DNA from: Escarpia spicata
Taxonomy: Eukaryota > Annelida > Polychaeta > Sabellida > Siboglinidae
NCBI GenBank assembly: GCA_963995525.1
Contig: OZ023206.1
Location: 42,949,178 to 43,013,177 of the forward strand
DNA: 64,000 bases
Direction: 5' to 3'
Position 1 is the stretch's first letter; each line of letters begins with the position of its first letter. Under the pieces are notes generated by a model. The model ran no database searches. It saw only the letters and a program-made list of their open reading frames with translations, and was not told the DNA's origin. Position numbers and translations under genes: made by a program. Positions 1 to 13,026 of this stretch are shown piece after piece.

Positions 1-326
1 AATCTTCACGAAGGCTAGACTGATATCAAACTGCACACATAACTAGATTAACCACAAATGGGAATGCATGTTACCGTTTTATCTCCGTCACGTAAGTTAC
101 AAGAACATATTACGTAAGTTATAGGTGTGAAAACTCATCCCCATTTGATGTTTTATCTTGTCTAAAGCAGCAGTACATTCAGTACTCACGAGACAAACAT
201 ATCCCATGTCAAAGTGTTCGAACAAAATTTATGCATATCACAGCATAACGGTATTTTAAGTGGACTTTTTTCGGCGGACGGATCCTTAATGTGGTCTTAC
301 CCCAAATATATGTTTTGCATGTTACA

Positions 327-652
327 AATCTTCACGAAGGCTAGACTGATATCAAGCTACACACATAACTAGATTAACCACAAATGGGAACGCATGTTAC
401 CGTTTTATCTCCGTCACGTAAGTTACAAGAACATATTACGTAAGTTATAGGTGTGAAAACTCATCCCCATTTTATGTTTTATCTTGTCTAAAGCAGCAGT
501 ACATTCAGTACTCACGAGACAAACATGTCCCATGTCAAAGTGTTCGAACAAAATTTATGTATATCACAGCATAACGGTATTTTAAGTGGACTTTTTTCGG
601 CGGACGGATCCTTAATGTGGTCTTACCCCAAATATATGTTTTGCATGTTACA
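327..652. repeat. Representative monomer (326 bp) with its internal anatomy
   Basis: This copy shows the parts found in all others. It holds 8-bp palindromes TGATATCA (near monomer position 21), TTACGTAA (110), GTTCGAAC (215) and, in most copies, TATGCATA (230); this copy has TATGTATA at the last one. ACGTAAGTTA occurs twice, 22 bp apart, the second overlapping TTACGTAA. TGCATGTTAC occurs near position 65 and again at the end in most copies; here the first is changed by the C in GGGAACGCATG. Two overlapping CATGTC motifs lie near 199-211. A T-tract followed by CGGCGGAC is at about 266-279, then the BamHI site GGATCC at about 280. The two halves of the monomer do not resemble each other, so it is not an obvious 163-bp dimer. 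Confidence 0.9.
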
Positions 653-1303
653 AATCTTCACGAAGGCTAGACTGATATCAAGCTACACATATAACTAGAT
701 TAACCACAAATGGGAATGCATGTTACCGTTTTATCTCCGTCACGTAAGTTACAAGAACATATTACGTAAGTTATAGGTGTGAAAACTTATCCCCATTTGA
801 TGTTTTATCTTGTCTAAAGCAGCAGTACATTCAGTACTCACGAGACAAACATGTCCCATGTCAAAGTGTTCGACAAAATTTATGCATATCACAGCATAAC
901 GGTATTTTAAGTGGACTTTTTTCGGCGGACGGATCCTTAATGTGGTCTTACCCCAAATATATGTTTTGCATGTTACAAATCTTCACGAAGGCTAGACTGA
1001 TATCAAGCTACACACATAACTAGATTAACCACAAATGGGAATGCATGTTACCGTTTTATCTCAGTCACGTAAGTTACAAGAACATATTACGTAAGTTATA
1101 GGTGTGAAAACTCATCCCCATTTCATGTTTTATCTTGTCTAAAGCAGCAGTACATTCAGTACTCACGAGACAAACATGTCCCATATCAAAGTGTTCGAAC
1201 AAAATTTATGCATATCACAGCATAACGGTATTTTAAGTGGACTTTTTTCGGCGGACGGATCCTTAATGTGGTCTTACCCCAAATAGATGTTTTGCATGTT
1301 ACA

Positions 1304-1628
1304 AATCTTCACGAAGGCTAGACTGATATCAAACTGCACACATAACTAGATTAACCACAAATGGGAATACATGTTACCGTTTTATCTCCGTCACGTAAGT
1401 TACAAGAGCATATTACGTAAGTTATAGGTGTGAAAACTTATCCCCATTTGATGTTTTATCTTGTCTAAAGCAGCAGTACATTCAGTACTCACGAGACAAA
1501 CATGTCCCATGTCAAAGTGTTCGACAAAATTTATGCATATCACAGCATAACGGTATTTTAAGTGGACTTTTTTCGGCGGACGGATCCTTAATGTGGTCTT
1601 ACCCCAAATATATGTTTTGCATGTTACA
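1304..1628. repeat. Hybrid monomer (GGGAATACATG type joined to ACTTATCC type)
   Basis: The 5' part carries TCAAACTGC, GGGAATACATG and AAGAGCATAT, which elsewhere belong to the first monomer of the 6-monomer cassette. The 3' part carries AAACTTATCC and TTCGACAAAA, which elsewhere belong to the CACATATAAC monomer. The switch lies between about 1408 and 1439. The next monomer (1629) is the CTCAGTC type that normally follows CACATATAAC, as a crossover product would predict. Confidence 0.75.
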
Positions 1629-2930
1629 AATCTTCACGAAGGCTAGACTGATATCAAGCTACACACATAACTAGATTAACCACAAATGGGAATGCATGTT
1701 ACCGTTTTATCTCAGTCACGTAAGTTACAAGAACATATTACGTAAGTTATAGGTGTGAAAACTCATCCCCATTTCATGTTTTATCTTGTCTAAAGCAGCA
1801 GTACATTCAGTACTCACGAGACAAACATATCCCATGTCAAAGTGTTCGAACAAAATTTATGCATATCACAGCATAACGGTATTTTAAGTGCACTTTTTTG
1901 GCGGACGGATCCTTAATGTGGTCTTAACCCAAATATATGTTTTGCATGTTACAAATCTTCACGAAGGCTAGACTGATATCAAGCTACACACATAACTAGA
2001 TTAACCACAATTGGGAATGCATGTTACCGTTTTATCTCCGTCACGTAAGTTACAAGAACATATTACGTAAGTTATAGGTGTGAAAACTCATCCCCATTTG
2101 ATGTTTTATCTTGTCTAAAGCAGCAGTACATTCAGTACTCACGAGACAAACATGTCCCATATCAAAGTGTTCGAACAAAATTTATGCATATCACAGCATA
2201 ACGGTATTTTAAGTGGACTTTTTTCGGCGGACGGATCCTTAATGTGGTCTTACCCCAAATAGATGTTTTGCATGTTACAAATCTTCACGAAGGCTAGACT
2301 GATATCAAGCTACACACATAACTAGATTAACCACAAATGGGAATGCATGTTACCGTTTTATCTCCGTCACGTAAGTTACAAGAACATATTACGTAAGTTA
2401 TAGGTGTGAAAACTCATCCCCATTTGATGTTTTATCTTGTCTAAAGCAGCAGTACATTCAGTACTCACGAGACAAACATATCCCATGTCAAAGTGTTCGA
2501 ACAAAATTTATGCATATCACAGCATAACGGTATTTTAAGTGCACTTTTTTGGCGGACGGATCCTTAATGTGGTCTTAACCCAAATAGATGTTTTGCATGT
2601 TACAAATCTTCACGAAGGCTAGACTGATATCAAGCTACACACATAACTAGATTAACCACACATGGGAATGCATGTTACCGTTTTATCTCCGTCACGTAAG
2701 TTACAAGAACATATTACGTAAGTTATAGGTGTGAAAACTCATCCCCATTTGATGTTTTATCTTGTCTAAAGCAGCAGTACATTCAGTACTCACGAGACAA
2801 ACATGTCCCATATCAAAGTGTTCGAACAAAATTTATGCATATCACAGCATAACGGTATTTTAAGTGGACTTTTTTCGGCGGACGGATCCTTAATGTGGTC
2901 TTACCCCAAATAGATGTTTTGCATGTTACA

Positions 2931-4232
2931 AATCTTCACGAAGGCTAGACTGATATCAAACTGCACACATAACTAGATTAACCACAAATGGGAATGCATG
3001 TTACCGTTTTATCTCCGTCACGTAAGTTACAAGAACATATTACGTAAGTTATAGGTGTGAAAACTCATCCCCATTTGATGTTTTATCTTGTCTAAAGCAG
3101 CAGTACATTCAGTACTCACGAGACAAACATATCCCATGTCAAAGTGTTCGAACAAAATTTATGCATATCACAGCATAACGGTATTTTAAGTGGACTTTTT
3201 TCGGCGGACGGATCCTTAATGTGGTCTTACCCCAAATATATGTTTTGCATGTTACAAATCTTCACGAAGGCTAGACTGATATCAAGCTACACACATAACT
3301 AGATTAACCACAAATGGGAACGCATGTTACCGTTTTATCTCCGTCACGTAAGTTACAAGAACATATTACGTAAGTTATAGGTGTGAAAACTCATCCCCAT
3401 TTTATGTTTTATCTTGTCTAAAGCAGCAGTACATTCAGTACTCACGAGACAAACATGTCCCATGTCAAAGTGTTCGAACAAAATTTATGTATATCACAGC
3501 ATAACGGTATTTTAAGTGGACTTTTTTCGGCGGACGGATCCTTAATGTGGTCTTACCCCAAATATATGTTTTGCATGTTACAAATCTTCACGAAGGCTAG
3601 ACTGATATCAAGCTACACATATAACTAGATTAACCACAAATGGGAATGCATGTTACCGTTTTATCTCCGTCACGTAAGTTACAAGAACATATTACGTAAG
3701 TTATAGGTGTGAAAACTTATCCCCATTTGATGTTTTATCTTGTCTAAAGCAGCAGTACATTCAGTACTCACGAGACAAACATGTCCCATGTCAAAGTGTT
3801 CGACAAAATTTATGCATATCACAGCATAACGGTATTTTAAGTGGACTTTTTTCGGCGGACGGATCCTTAATGTGGTCTTACCCCAAATATATGTTTTGCA
3901 TGTTACAAATCTTCACGAAGGCTAGACTGATATCAAGCTACACACATAACTAGATTAACCACAAATGGGAATGCATGTTACCGTTTTATCTCAGTCACGT
4001 AAGTTACAAGAACATATTACGTAAGTTATAGGTGTGAAAACTCATCCCCATTTCATGTTTTATCTTGTCTAAAGCAGCAGTACATTCAGTACTCACGAGA
4101 CAAACATATCCCATATCAAAGTGTTCGAACAAAATTTATGCATATCACAGCATAACGGTATTTTAAGTGCACTTTTTTGGCGGACGGATCCTTAATGTGG
4201 TCTTAACCCAAATAGATGTTTTGCATGTTACA
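2931..4232. repeat. Four-monomer cassette, second copy of 1-1303
   Basis: This repeats the first four monomers at an offset of 2930 bp. Types in order are TCAAACTGC, GGGAACG with CCATTTTATG and TATGTATATC, CACATATAAC with ACTTATCC and TCGACAAAA, and CTCAGTC with CATTTCATG. The fourth monomer switches at its 3' end to GTGCACTTTTTTGGCGG and CTTAACCC, where copy 1 has the GTGGACTTTTTTCGG and CTTACCCC form. One of the two fourth monomers is therefore a hybrid. Confidence 0.85.
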
Positions 4233-5861
4233 AATCTTCACGAAGGCTAGACTGATATCAAGCTACACACATAACTAGATTAACCACAATTGGGAATGCA
4301 TGTTACCGTTTTATCTCCGTCACGTAAGTTACAAGAACATATTACGTAAGTTATAGGTGTGAAAACTCATCCCCATTTGATGTTTTATCTTGTCTAAAGC
4401 AGCAGTACATTCAGTACTCACGAGACAAACATGTCCCATATCAAAGTGTTCGAACAAAATTTATGCATATCACAGCATAACGGTATTTTAAGTGGACTTT
4501 TTTCGGCGGACGGATCCTTAATGTGGTCTTACCCCAAATAGATGTTTTGCATGTTACAAATCTTCACGAAGGCTAGACTGATATCAAACTGCACACATAA
4601 CTAGATTAACCACAAATGGGAATGCATGTTACCGTTTTATCTCCGTCACGTAAGTTACAAGAACATATTACGTAAGTTATAGGTGTGAAAACTCATCCCC
4701 ATTTGATGTTTTATCTTGTCTAAAGCAGCAGTACATTCAGTACTCACGAGACAAACATATCCCATGTCAAAGTGTTCGAATAACATTTATGCATATCACA
4801 GCATAACGGTATTTTAAGTGCACTTTTTTTGGCGGACGGATCCTTAATGTGGTCTTAACCCAAATAGATGTTTTGCATGTTACAAATCTTCACGAAGGCT
4901 AGACTGATATCAAGCTACACACATAACTAGATTAACCACAAATGGGAATGCATGTTACCGTTTTATCTCCGTCACGTAAGTTACAAGAACATATTACGTA
5001 AGTTATAGGTGTGAAAACTCATCCCCATTTGATGTTTTATCTTGTCTAAAGCAGCAGTACATTCAGTACTCACGAGACAAACATATCCCATGTCAAAGTG
5101 TTCGAACAAAATTTATGCATATCACAGCATAACGGTATTTTAAGTGGACTTTTTTCGGCGGACGGATCCTTAATGTGGTCTTACCCCAAATATATGTTTT
5201 GCATGTTACAAATCTTCACGAAGGCTAGACTGATATCAAGCTACACACATAACTAGATTAACCACAAATGGGAACGCATGTTACCGTTTTATCTCCGTCA
5301 CGTAAGTTACAAGAACATATTACGTAAGTTATAGGTGTGAAAACTCATCCCCATTTGATGTTTTATCTTGTCTAAAGCAGCTGTACATTCAGTACTCACG
5401 AGACAAACATGTCCCATGTCAAAGTGTTCGAACAAAATTTATGCATATCACAGCATAACGGTATTTTAAGTGCACTTTTTTTGCGGACGGATCCTTAATG
5501 TGGTCTTACCCCAAATAGATGTTTTACATGTTACAAATCTTCACGAAGGCTAGACTGATATCAAGCTACACACATAACTAGATTAACCACAAATGGGAAT
5601 GCATGTTACCGTTTTATCTCCGTCACGTAAGTTACAAGAACATATTACGTAAGTTATAGGTGTGAAAACTCATCCCCATTTGATGTTTTATCTTGTATAA
5701 AGCAGCAGTACATTCAGTACTCACGAGACAAACATGTCCCATATCAAAGTGTTCGAACAAAATTTATGCATATCACAGCATAACGGTATTTTAAGTGGAC
5801 TTTTTTCGGCGGACGGATCCTTAATGTGGTCTTACCCCAAATAGATGTTTTGCATGTTACA

Positions 5862-7815
5862 AATCTTCACGAAGGCTAGACTGATATCAAACTGCACACA
5901 TAACTAGATTAACCACAAATGGGAATACATGTTACCGTTTTATCTCCGTCACGTAAGTTACAAGAGCATATTACGTAAGTTATAGGTGTGAAAACTCATC
6001 CCCATTTGATGTTTTATCTTGTCTAAAGCAGCAGTACATTCAGTACTCACGAGACAAACATATCCCATGTCAAAGTGTTCGAACAAAATTTATGCATATC
6101 ACAGCATAACGGTATATTAAGTGCACTTTTTTTGGCGGACTGATCCTTAATGTGGTCTTAACCCAAATAGATGTTTTGCATGTTACAAATCTTCACGAAG
6201 GCTAGACTGATATCAAGCTACACACATAACTAGATTAACCACAAATGGGAATGCATGTTACCGTTTTATCTCCGTCACGTAAGTTACAAGAACATATTAC
6301 GTAAGTTATAGGTGTGAAAACTCATCCCCATTTGATGTTTTATCTTGTGTAAAGCAGCAGTACATTCAGTACTCACGAGACAAACATATCCCATGTCAAA
6401 GTGTTCGAACAAAATTTATGCATATCACAGCATAACGGTATTTTAAGTGCACTTTTTTTGCGGACGGATCCTTAATGTGGTCTTACCCCAAATAGATGTT
6501 TTGCATGTTACAAATCTTCACGAAGGCTAGACTGATATCAAGCTACACACATAACTAGATTAACCACAATTGGGAATGCATGTTACCGTTTTATCTCCGT
6601 CACGTAAGTTACAAGAACATATTACGTAAGTTATAGGTGTGAAAACTCATCCCCATTTGATGTTTTATCTTGTCTAAAGCAGCAGTACATTCAGTACTCA
6701 CGAGACAAACATGTCCCATATCAAAGTGTTCGAACAAAATTTATGCATATCACAGCATAACGGTATTTTAAGTGGACTTTTTTCGGCGGACGGATCCTTA
6801 ATGTGGTCTTACCCCAAATAGATGTTTTGCATGTTACAAATCTTCACGAAGGCTAGACTAATATCAAACTGCACACATAACTAGATTAACCACAAATGGG
6901 AATGCATGTTACCGTTTTATCTCCGTCACGTAAGTTACAAGAACATATTACGTAAGTTATAGGTGTGAAAACTCATCCCCATTTGATGTTTTATCTTGTG
7001 TAAAGCAGCAGTACATTCAGTACTCACGAGACAAACATATCCCATGTCAAAGTGTTCGAACAAAATTTATGCATATCACAGCATAACGGTATTTTAAGTG
7101 CACTTTTTTTGCGGACGGATCCTTAATGTGGTCTTACCCCAAATAGATGTTTTGCATGTTACAAATCTTCACGAAGGCTAGACTGATATCAAGCTACACA
7201 CATAACTAGATTAACCACAATTGGGAATGCATGTTACCGTTTTATCTCCGTCACGTAAGTTACAAGAACATATTACGTAAGTTATAGGTGTGAAAACTCA
7301 TCCCCATTTGATGTTTTATCTTGTCTAAAGCAGCAGTACATTCAGTACTCACGAGACAAACATGTCCCATATCAAAGTGTTCGAACAAAATTTATGCATA
7401 TCACAGCATAACGGTATTTTAAGTGGACTTTTTTCGGCGGACGGATCCTTAATGTGGTCTTACCCCAAATAGATGTTTTGCATGTTACAAATCTTCACGA
7501 AGGCTAGACTAATATCAAACTGCACACATAACTAGATTAACCACAAATGGGAATGCATGTTACCGTTTTATCTCCGTCACGTAAGTTACAAGAGCATATT
7601 ACGTAAGTTATAGGTGTGAAAACTCATCCCCATTTGATGTTTTATCTTGTCTAAAGCAGCAGTACATTCAGTACTCACGAGACAAACATATCCCATGTCA
7701 AAGTGTTCGAACAAAATTTATGCATATCACAGCATAACGGTATTTTAAGTGCACTTTTTTTGGCGGACGGATCCTTAATGTGGTCTTAACCCAAATAGAT
7801 GTTTTGCATGTTACA
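5862..7815. repeat. 6-monomer cassette, copy 1 (1954 bp)
   Basis: Monomers in order: GGGAATACATG with AAGAGCATAT; TTGTGTAAAG; AATTGGG with CCATATCAAAG; ACTAATATC with TTGTGTAAAG; AATTGGG with CCATATCAAAG; ACTAATATC with AAGAGCATAT. The same order and the same 1954-bp length recur at 11073, 28333, 37455 and 40061. The first monomer here has private changes: GGTATATTAAG, and TGATCC in place of the BamHI site. Confidence 0.88.
6141..6146. other. Lost BamHI site in one monomer
   Basis: The normally invariant GGATCC reads TGATCC here. I noticed only two monomers in the window without the intact site, this one and 23075-23080. Confidence 0.85.
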
Positions 7816-8141
7816 AATCTTCACGAAGGCTAGACTGATATCAAGCTACACACATAACTAGATTAACCACAAATGGGAATGCATGTTACCGTTTTATCTC
7901 CGTCACGTAAGTTACAAGAACATATTACGTAAGTTATAGGTGTGAAAACTCATCCCCATTTGATGTTTTATCTTGTCTAAAGCAGCAGTACATTCAGTAC
8001 TCACGAGACAAACATATCCCATGTCAAAGTGTTCGAACAAAATTTATGCATATCACAGCATAACGGTATTTTAAGTGCACTTTTTTTGGCGGACGGATCC
8101 TTAATGTGGTCTTAACCCAAATAGATGTTTTGCATGTTACA

Positions 8142-10095
8142 AATCTTCACGAAGGCTAGACTGATATCAAGCTACACACATAACTAGATTAACCACAATT
8201 GGGAATGCATGTTACCGTTTTATCTCCGTCACGTAAGTTACAAGAACATATTACGTAAGTTATAGGTGTGAAAACTCATCCCCATTTGATGTTTTATCTT
8301 GTCTAAAGCAGCAGTACAATCAGTACTCACGAGACAAACATATCCCATGTCAAAGTGTTCGAACAAAATTTATGCATATCACAGCATAACGGTATTTTAA
8401 GTGGACTTTTTTCGGCGGACGGATCCTTAATGTGGTCTTACCCCAAATATATGTTTTGCATGTTACAAATCTTCACGAAGGCTAGACTGATATCAAGCTA
8501 CACACATAACTAGATTAACCACAAATGGGAACGCATGTTACCGTTTTATCTCCGTCACGTAAGTTACAAGAACATATTACGTAAGTTATAGGTGTGAAAA
8601 CTCATCCCCATTTGATGTCTTATCTTGTCTAAAGCAGCTGTACATTCAGTACTCACGAGACAAACATGTCCCATGTCAAAGTGTTCGAACAAAATTTATG
8701 CATATCACAGCATAACGGTATTTTAAGTGCACTTTTTTTGCGGACGGATCCTTAATGTGGTCTTACCCCAAATAGATGTTTTACATGTTACAAATCTTCA
8801 CGAAGGCTAGACTGATATCAACTACACACATAACTAGATTAACCACAAATGGGAATGCATGTTACCGTTTTATCTCCGTCACGTAAGTTACAAGAACATA
8901 TTACGTAAGTTATAGGTGTGAAAACTCATCCCCATTTGATGTTTTATCTTGTCTAAAGCAGCAGTACATTCAGTACTCACGAGACAAACATGTCCCATAT
9001 CAAAGTGTTCGAACAAAATTTATGCATATCACAGCATAACGGTATTTTAAGTGGACTTTTTTCGGCGGACGGATCCTTAATGTGGTCTTACCCCAAATAG
9101 ATGTTTTGCATGTTACAAATCTTCACGAAGGCTAGACTGATATCAAACTGCACACATAACTAGATTAACCACAAATGGGAATACATGTTACCGTTTTATC
9201 TCCGTCACGTAAGTTACAAGAGCATATTACGTAAGTTATAGGTGTGAAAACTCATCCCCATTTGATGTTTTATCTTGTCTAAAGCAGCAGTACATTCAGT
9301 ACTCACGAGACAAACATATCCCATGTCAAAGTGTTCGAACAAAATTTATGCATATCACAGCATAACGGTATTTTAAGTGCACTTTTTTTGGCGGACGGAT
9401 CCTTAATGTGGTCTTAACCCAAATAGATGTTTTGCATGTTACAAATCTTCACGAAGGCTAGACTGATATCAAGCTACACACATAACTAGATTAACCACAA
9501 ATGGGAATGCATGTTACCGTTTTATCTCCGTCACGTAAGTTACAAGAACATATTACGTAAGTTATAGGTGTGAAAACTCATCCCCATTTGATGTTTTATC
9601 TTGTCTAAAGCAGCAGTACATTCAGTACTCACGAGACAAACATATCCCATGTCAAAGTGTTCGAAAAAAATTTATGCATATCACAGCATAACGGTATTTT
9701 AAGTGCACTTTTTTTGGCGGACGGATCCTTAATGTGGTCTTACCCCAAATAGATGTTTTACATGTTACAAATCTTCACGAAGGCTAGACTGATATCAAGC
9801 TACACACATAACTAGATTAACCACAAATGGGAATGCATGTTTACGTTTTATCTCCGTCACGTAAGTTACAAGAGCATATTACGTAAGTTATAGGTGTGAA
9901 AACTCATCCCCATTTGATGTTTTATCTTGTCTAAAGCAGCAGTACATTCAGTACTCACGAGACAAACATATCCCATGTCAAAGTGTTCGAAAAAAAGTTA
10001 TGCATATCACAGCATAACGGTATTTTAAGTGCACTTTTTTTGGCGGACGGATCCTTAATGTGGTCTTAACCCAAATAGATGTTTTGCATGTTACA
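8142..10095. repeat. 6-monomer tandem unit, copy 1 (1954 bp)
   Basis: It starts with an AATTGGG monomer carrying the rare GTACAATCAG. This is followed by GGGAACGCATG with TGTCTTATC and CAGCTGTA, a plain CCATATCAAAG type, GGGAATACATG, and two monomers with the GTTCGAAAAAAA form. The first four monomers recur in the same order at 10096, an offset of 1954 bp, so this is a direct 6-monomer register shift. The GTACAATCAG marker was seen only in these two copies. Confidence 0.85.
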
Positions 10096-12049
10096 AATCT
10101 TCACGAAGGCTAGACTGATATCAAGCTACACACATAACTAGATTAACCACAATTGGGAATGCATGTTACCGTTTTATCTCCGTCACGTAAGTTACAAGAA
10201 CATATTACGTAAGTTATAGGTGTGAAAACTCATCCCCATTTGATGTTTTATCTTGTCTAAAGCAGCAGTACAATCAGTACTCACGAGACAAACATATCCC
10301 ATGTCAAAGTGTTCGAACAAAATTTATGCATATCACAGCATAACGGTATTTTAAGTGGACTTTTTTCGGCGGACGGATCCTTAATGTGGTCTTACCCCAA
10401 ATATATGTTTTGCATGTTACAAATCTTCACGAAGGCTAGACTGATATCAAGCTACACACATAACTAGATTAACCACAAATGGGAACGCATGTTACCGTTT
10501 TATCTCCGTCACGTAAGTTACAAGAACATATTACGTAAGTTATAGGTGTGAAAACTCATCCCCATTTGATGTCTTATCTTGTCTAAAGCAGCTGTACATT
10601 CAGTACTCACGAGACAAACATGTCCCATGTCAAAGTGTTCGAACAAAATTTATGCATATCACAGCATAACGGTATTTTAAGTGCACTTTTTTTGCGGACG
10701 GATCCTTAATGTGGTCTTACCCCAAATAGATGTTTTACATGTTACAAATCTTCACGAAGGCTAGACTGATATCAAGCTACACACATAACTAGATTAACCA
10801 CAAATGGGAATGCATGTTACCGTTTTATCTCCGTCACGTAAGTTACAAGAACATATTACGTAAGTTATAGGTGTGAAAACTCATCCCCATTTGATGTTTT
10901 ATCTTGTCTAAAGCAGGAGTACATTCAGTACTCACGAGACAAACATGTCCCATATCAAAGTGTTCGAACAAAATTTATGCATATCACAGCATAACGGTAT
11001 TTTAAGTGGACTTTTTTCGGCGGACGGATCCTTAATGTGGTCTTACCCCAAATAGATGTTTTGCATGTTACAAATCTTCACGAAGGCTAGACTGATATCA
11101 AACTGCACACATAACTAGATTAACCACAAATGGGAATACATGTTACCGTTTTATCTCCGTCACGTAAGTTACAAGAGCATATTACGTAAGTTATAGGTGT
11201 GAAAACTCATCCCCATTTGATGTTTTATCTTGTCTAAAGCAGCAGTACATTCAGTACTCACGAGACAAACATATCCCATGTCAAAGTGTTCGAACAAAAT
11301 TTATGCATATCACAGCATAACGGTATTTTAAGTGCACTTTTTTTGGCGGACGGATCCTTAATGTGGTCTTAACCCAAATAGATGTTTTGCATGTTACAAA
11401 TCTTCACGAAGGCTAGACTGATATCAAGCTACACACATAACTAGATTAACCACAAATGGGAATGCATGTTACCGTTTTATCTCCGTCACGTAAGTTACAA
11501 GAACATATTACGTAAGTTATAGGTGTGAAAACTCATCCCCATTTGATGTTTTATCTTGTGTAAAGCAGCAGTACATTCAGTACTCACGAGACAAACATAT
11601 CCCATGTCAAAGTGTTCGAACAAAATTTATGCATATCACAGCATAACGGTATTTTAAGTGCACTTTTTTTGCGGACGGATCCTTAATGTGGTCTTACCCC
11701 AAATAGATGTTTTGCATGTTACAAATCTTCACGAAGGCTAGACTGATATCAAGCTACACACATAACTAGATTAACCACAATTGGGAATGCATGTTACCGT
11801 TTTATCTCCGTCACGTAAGTTACAAGAACATATTACGTAAGTTATAGGTGTGAAAACTCATCCCCATTTGATGTTTTATCTTGTCTAAAGCAGCAGTACA
11901 TTCAGTACTCACGAGACAAACATGTCCCATATCAAAGTGTTCGAACAAAATTTATGCATATCACAGCATAACGGTATTTTAAGTGGACTTTTTTCGGCGG
12001 ACGGATCCTTAATGTGGTCTTACCCCAAATAGATGTTTTGCATGTTACA
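10096..12049. repeat. 6-monomer tandem unit, copy 2 (1954 bp)
   Basis: It repeats the first four monomers of 8142-10095, including GTACAATCAG, TGTCTTATC and CAGCTGTA. It then leaves that path: after the GGGAATACATG monomer at 11073 come the TTGTGTAAAG and AATTGGG monomers of the other cassette. A private GCAGGAGTA variant lies near 10915. Confidence 0.85.
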
Positions 12050-13026
12050 AATCTTCACGAAGGCTAGACTAATATCAAACTGCACACATAACTAGATTAA
12101 CCACAAATGGGAATGCATGTTACCGTTTTATCTCCGTCACGTAAGTTACAAGAACATATTACGTAAGTTATAGGTGTGAAAACTCATCCCCATTTGATGT
12201 TTTATCTTGTGTAAAGCAGCAGTACATTCAGTACTCACGAGACAAACATATCCCATGTCAAAGTGTTCGAACAAAATTTATGCATATCACAGCATAACGG
12301 TATTTTAAGTGCACTTTTTTTGCGGACGGATCCTTAATGTGGTCTTACCCCAAATAGATGTTTTGCATGTTACAAATCTTCACGAAGGCTAGACTGATAT
12401 CAAGCTACACACATAACTAGATTAACCACAATTGGGAATGCATGTTACCGTTTTATCTCCGTCACGTAAGTTACAAGAACATATTACGTAAGTTATAGGT
12501 GTGAAAACTCATCCCCATTTGATGTTGTATCTTGTCTAAAGCAGCAGTACATTCAGTACTCACGAGACAAACATGTCCCATATCAAAGTGTTCGAACAAA
12601 ATGTATGCATATCACAGCATAACGGTATTTTAAGTGGACTTTTTTCGGCGGACGGATCCTTAATGTGGTCTTACCCCAAATAGATGTTTTGCATGTTACA
12701 AATCTTCACGAAGGCTAGACTAATATCAAACTGCACACATAACTAGATTAACCACAAATGGGAATGCATGTTACCGTTTTATCTCCGTCACGTAAGTTAC
12801 AAGAGCATATTATGTAAGTTATAGGTGTGAAAACTCATCCCCATTTGATGTTTTATCTTGTCTAAAGCAGCAGTACATTCAGTACTCACGAGACAAACAT
12901 ATCCCATGTCAAAGTGTTCGAACAAAATTTATGCATATCACAGCATAACGGTATTTTAAGTGCACTTTTTTTGGCGGACGGATCCTTAATGTGGTCTTAC
13001 CCCAAATAGATGTTTTACATGTTACA
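11073..13026. repeat. 6-monomer cassette, copy 2 (1954 bp)
   Basis: Same monomer order and length as 5862-7815, at an offset of 5211 bp (16 monomers). Private changes are GATGTTGTATC near 12525, AAAATGTATG near 12600 and ATTATGTAAG near 12810. It ends with CTTACCCC and TTTTACATG, whereas copy 1 ends with CTTAACCC and TTTTGCATG. Confidence 0.85.

Larger units (their letters stand above)
1..2930. repeat. 9-monomer HOR unit, copy 1
   Basis: Nine monomers starting at 1, 327, 653, 978, 1304, 1629, 1954, 2280 and 2606. Bases 1-1177 match 2931-4107 base for base as far as I can read. The first difference is at 1178 (ACATGTCCC) against 4108 (ACATATCCC). The fifth monomer (1304-1628) is a hybrid described separately. 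Monomers at 1629 and 2280 share the short T-tract form GTGCACTTTTTTGGCGG. Confidence 0.85.
1..5861. repeat. Higher-order block A, 18 monomers with a 9-monomer offset
   Basis: Eighteen monomers. Markers in order include TCAAACTGCACAC, GGGAACGCATG with CCATTTTATG, CTACACATATAAC with AAAACTTATCC and GTTCGACAAAA, and CTCAGTCACG with CATTTCATG. The first 1177 bp recur at an offset of 2930 bp (nine monomers) with no difference that I could see. After that the second copy diverges into a different series: AATTGGG, GAATAACA, plain, CAGCTGTA and a plain type. The last monomers (4885-5861) already match the order seen in blocks D and E just before the GGGAATACATG monomer. Confidence 0.85.

Noticed and set aside
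90..121. Splice donor signals (GTAAGT twice per monomer)
   Set aside because: GTAAGT occurs as part of the repeated ACGTAAGTTA motif; with no exon, ORF or paired acceptor there is no support for splicing.
327..652. CENP-B box
   Set aside because: TTCGAACAAAATT has the TTCG and one A of the box but lacks the CGGG part, so the core requirement is not met.
327..652. tRNA-like Pol III B box at GTTCGAAC
   Set aside because: It resembles the GTTCGA core, but flanking bases do not match a full B box, I found no convincing A box at the usual spacing, and several monomer types change it (GTTCGACAAA, GTTCGAAAAAAA).
327..652. Monomer as a dimer of two ~163-bp halves
   Set aside because: Apart from the 10-bp TGCATGTTAC and short motifs, the two halves do not match by eye.
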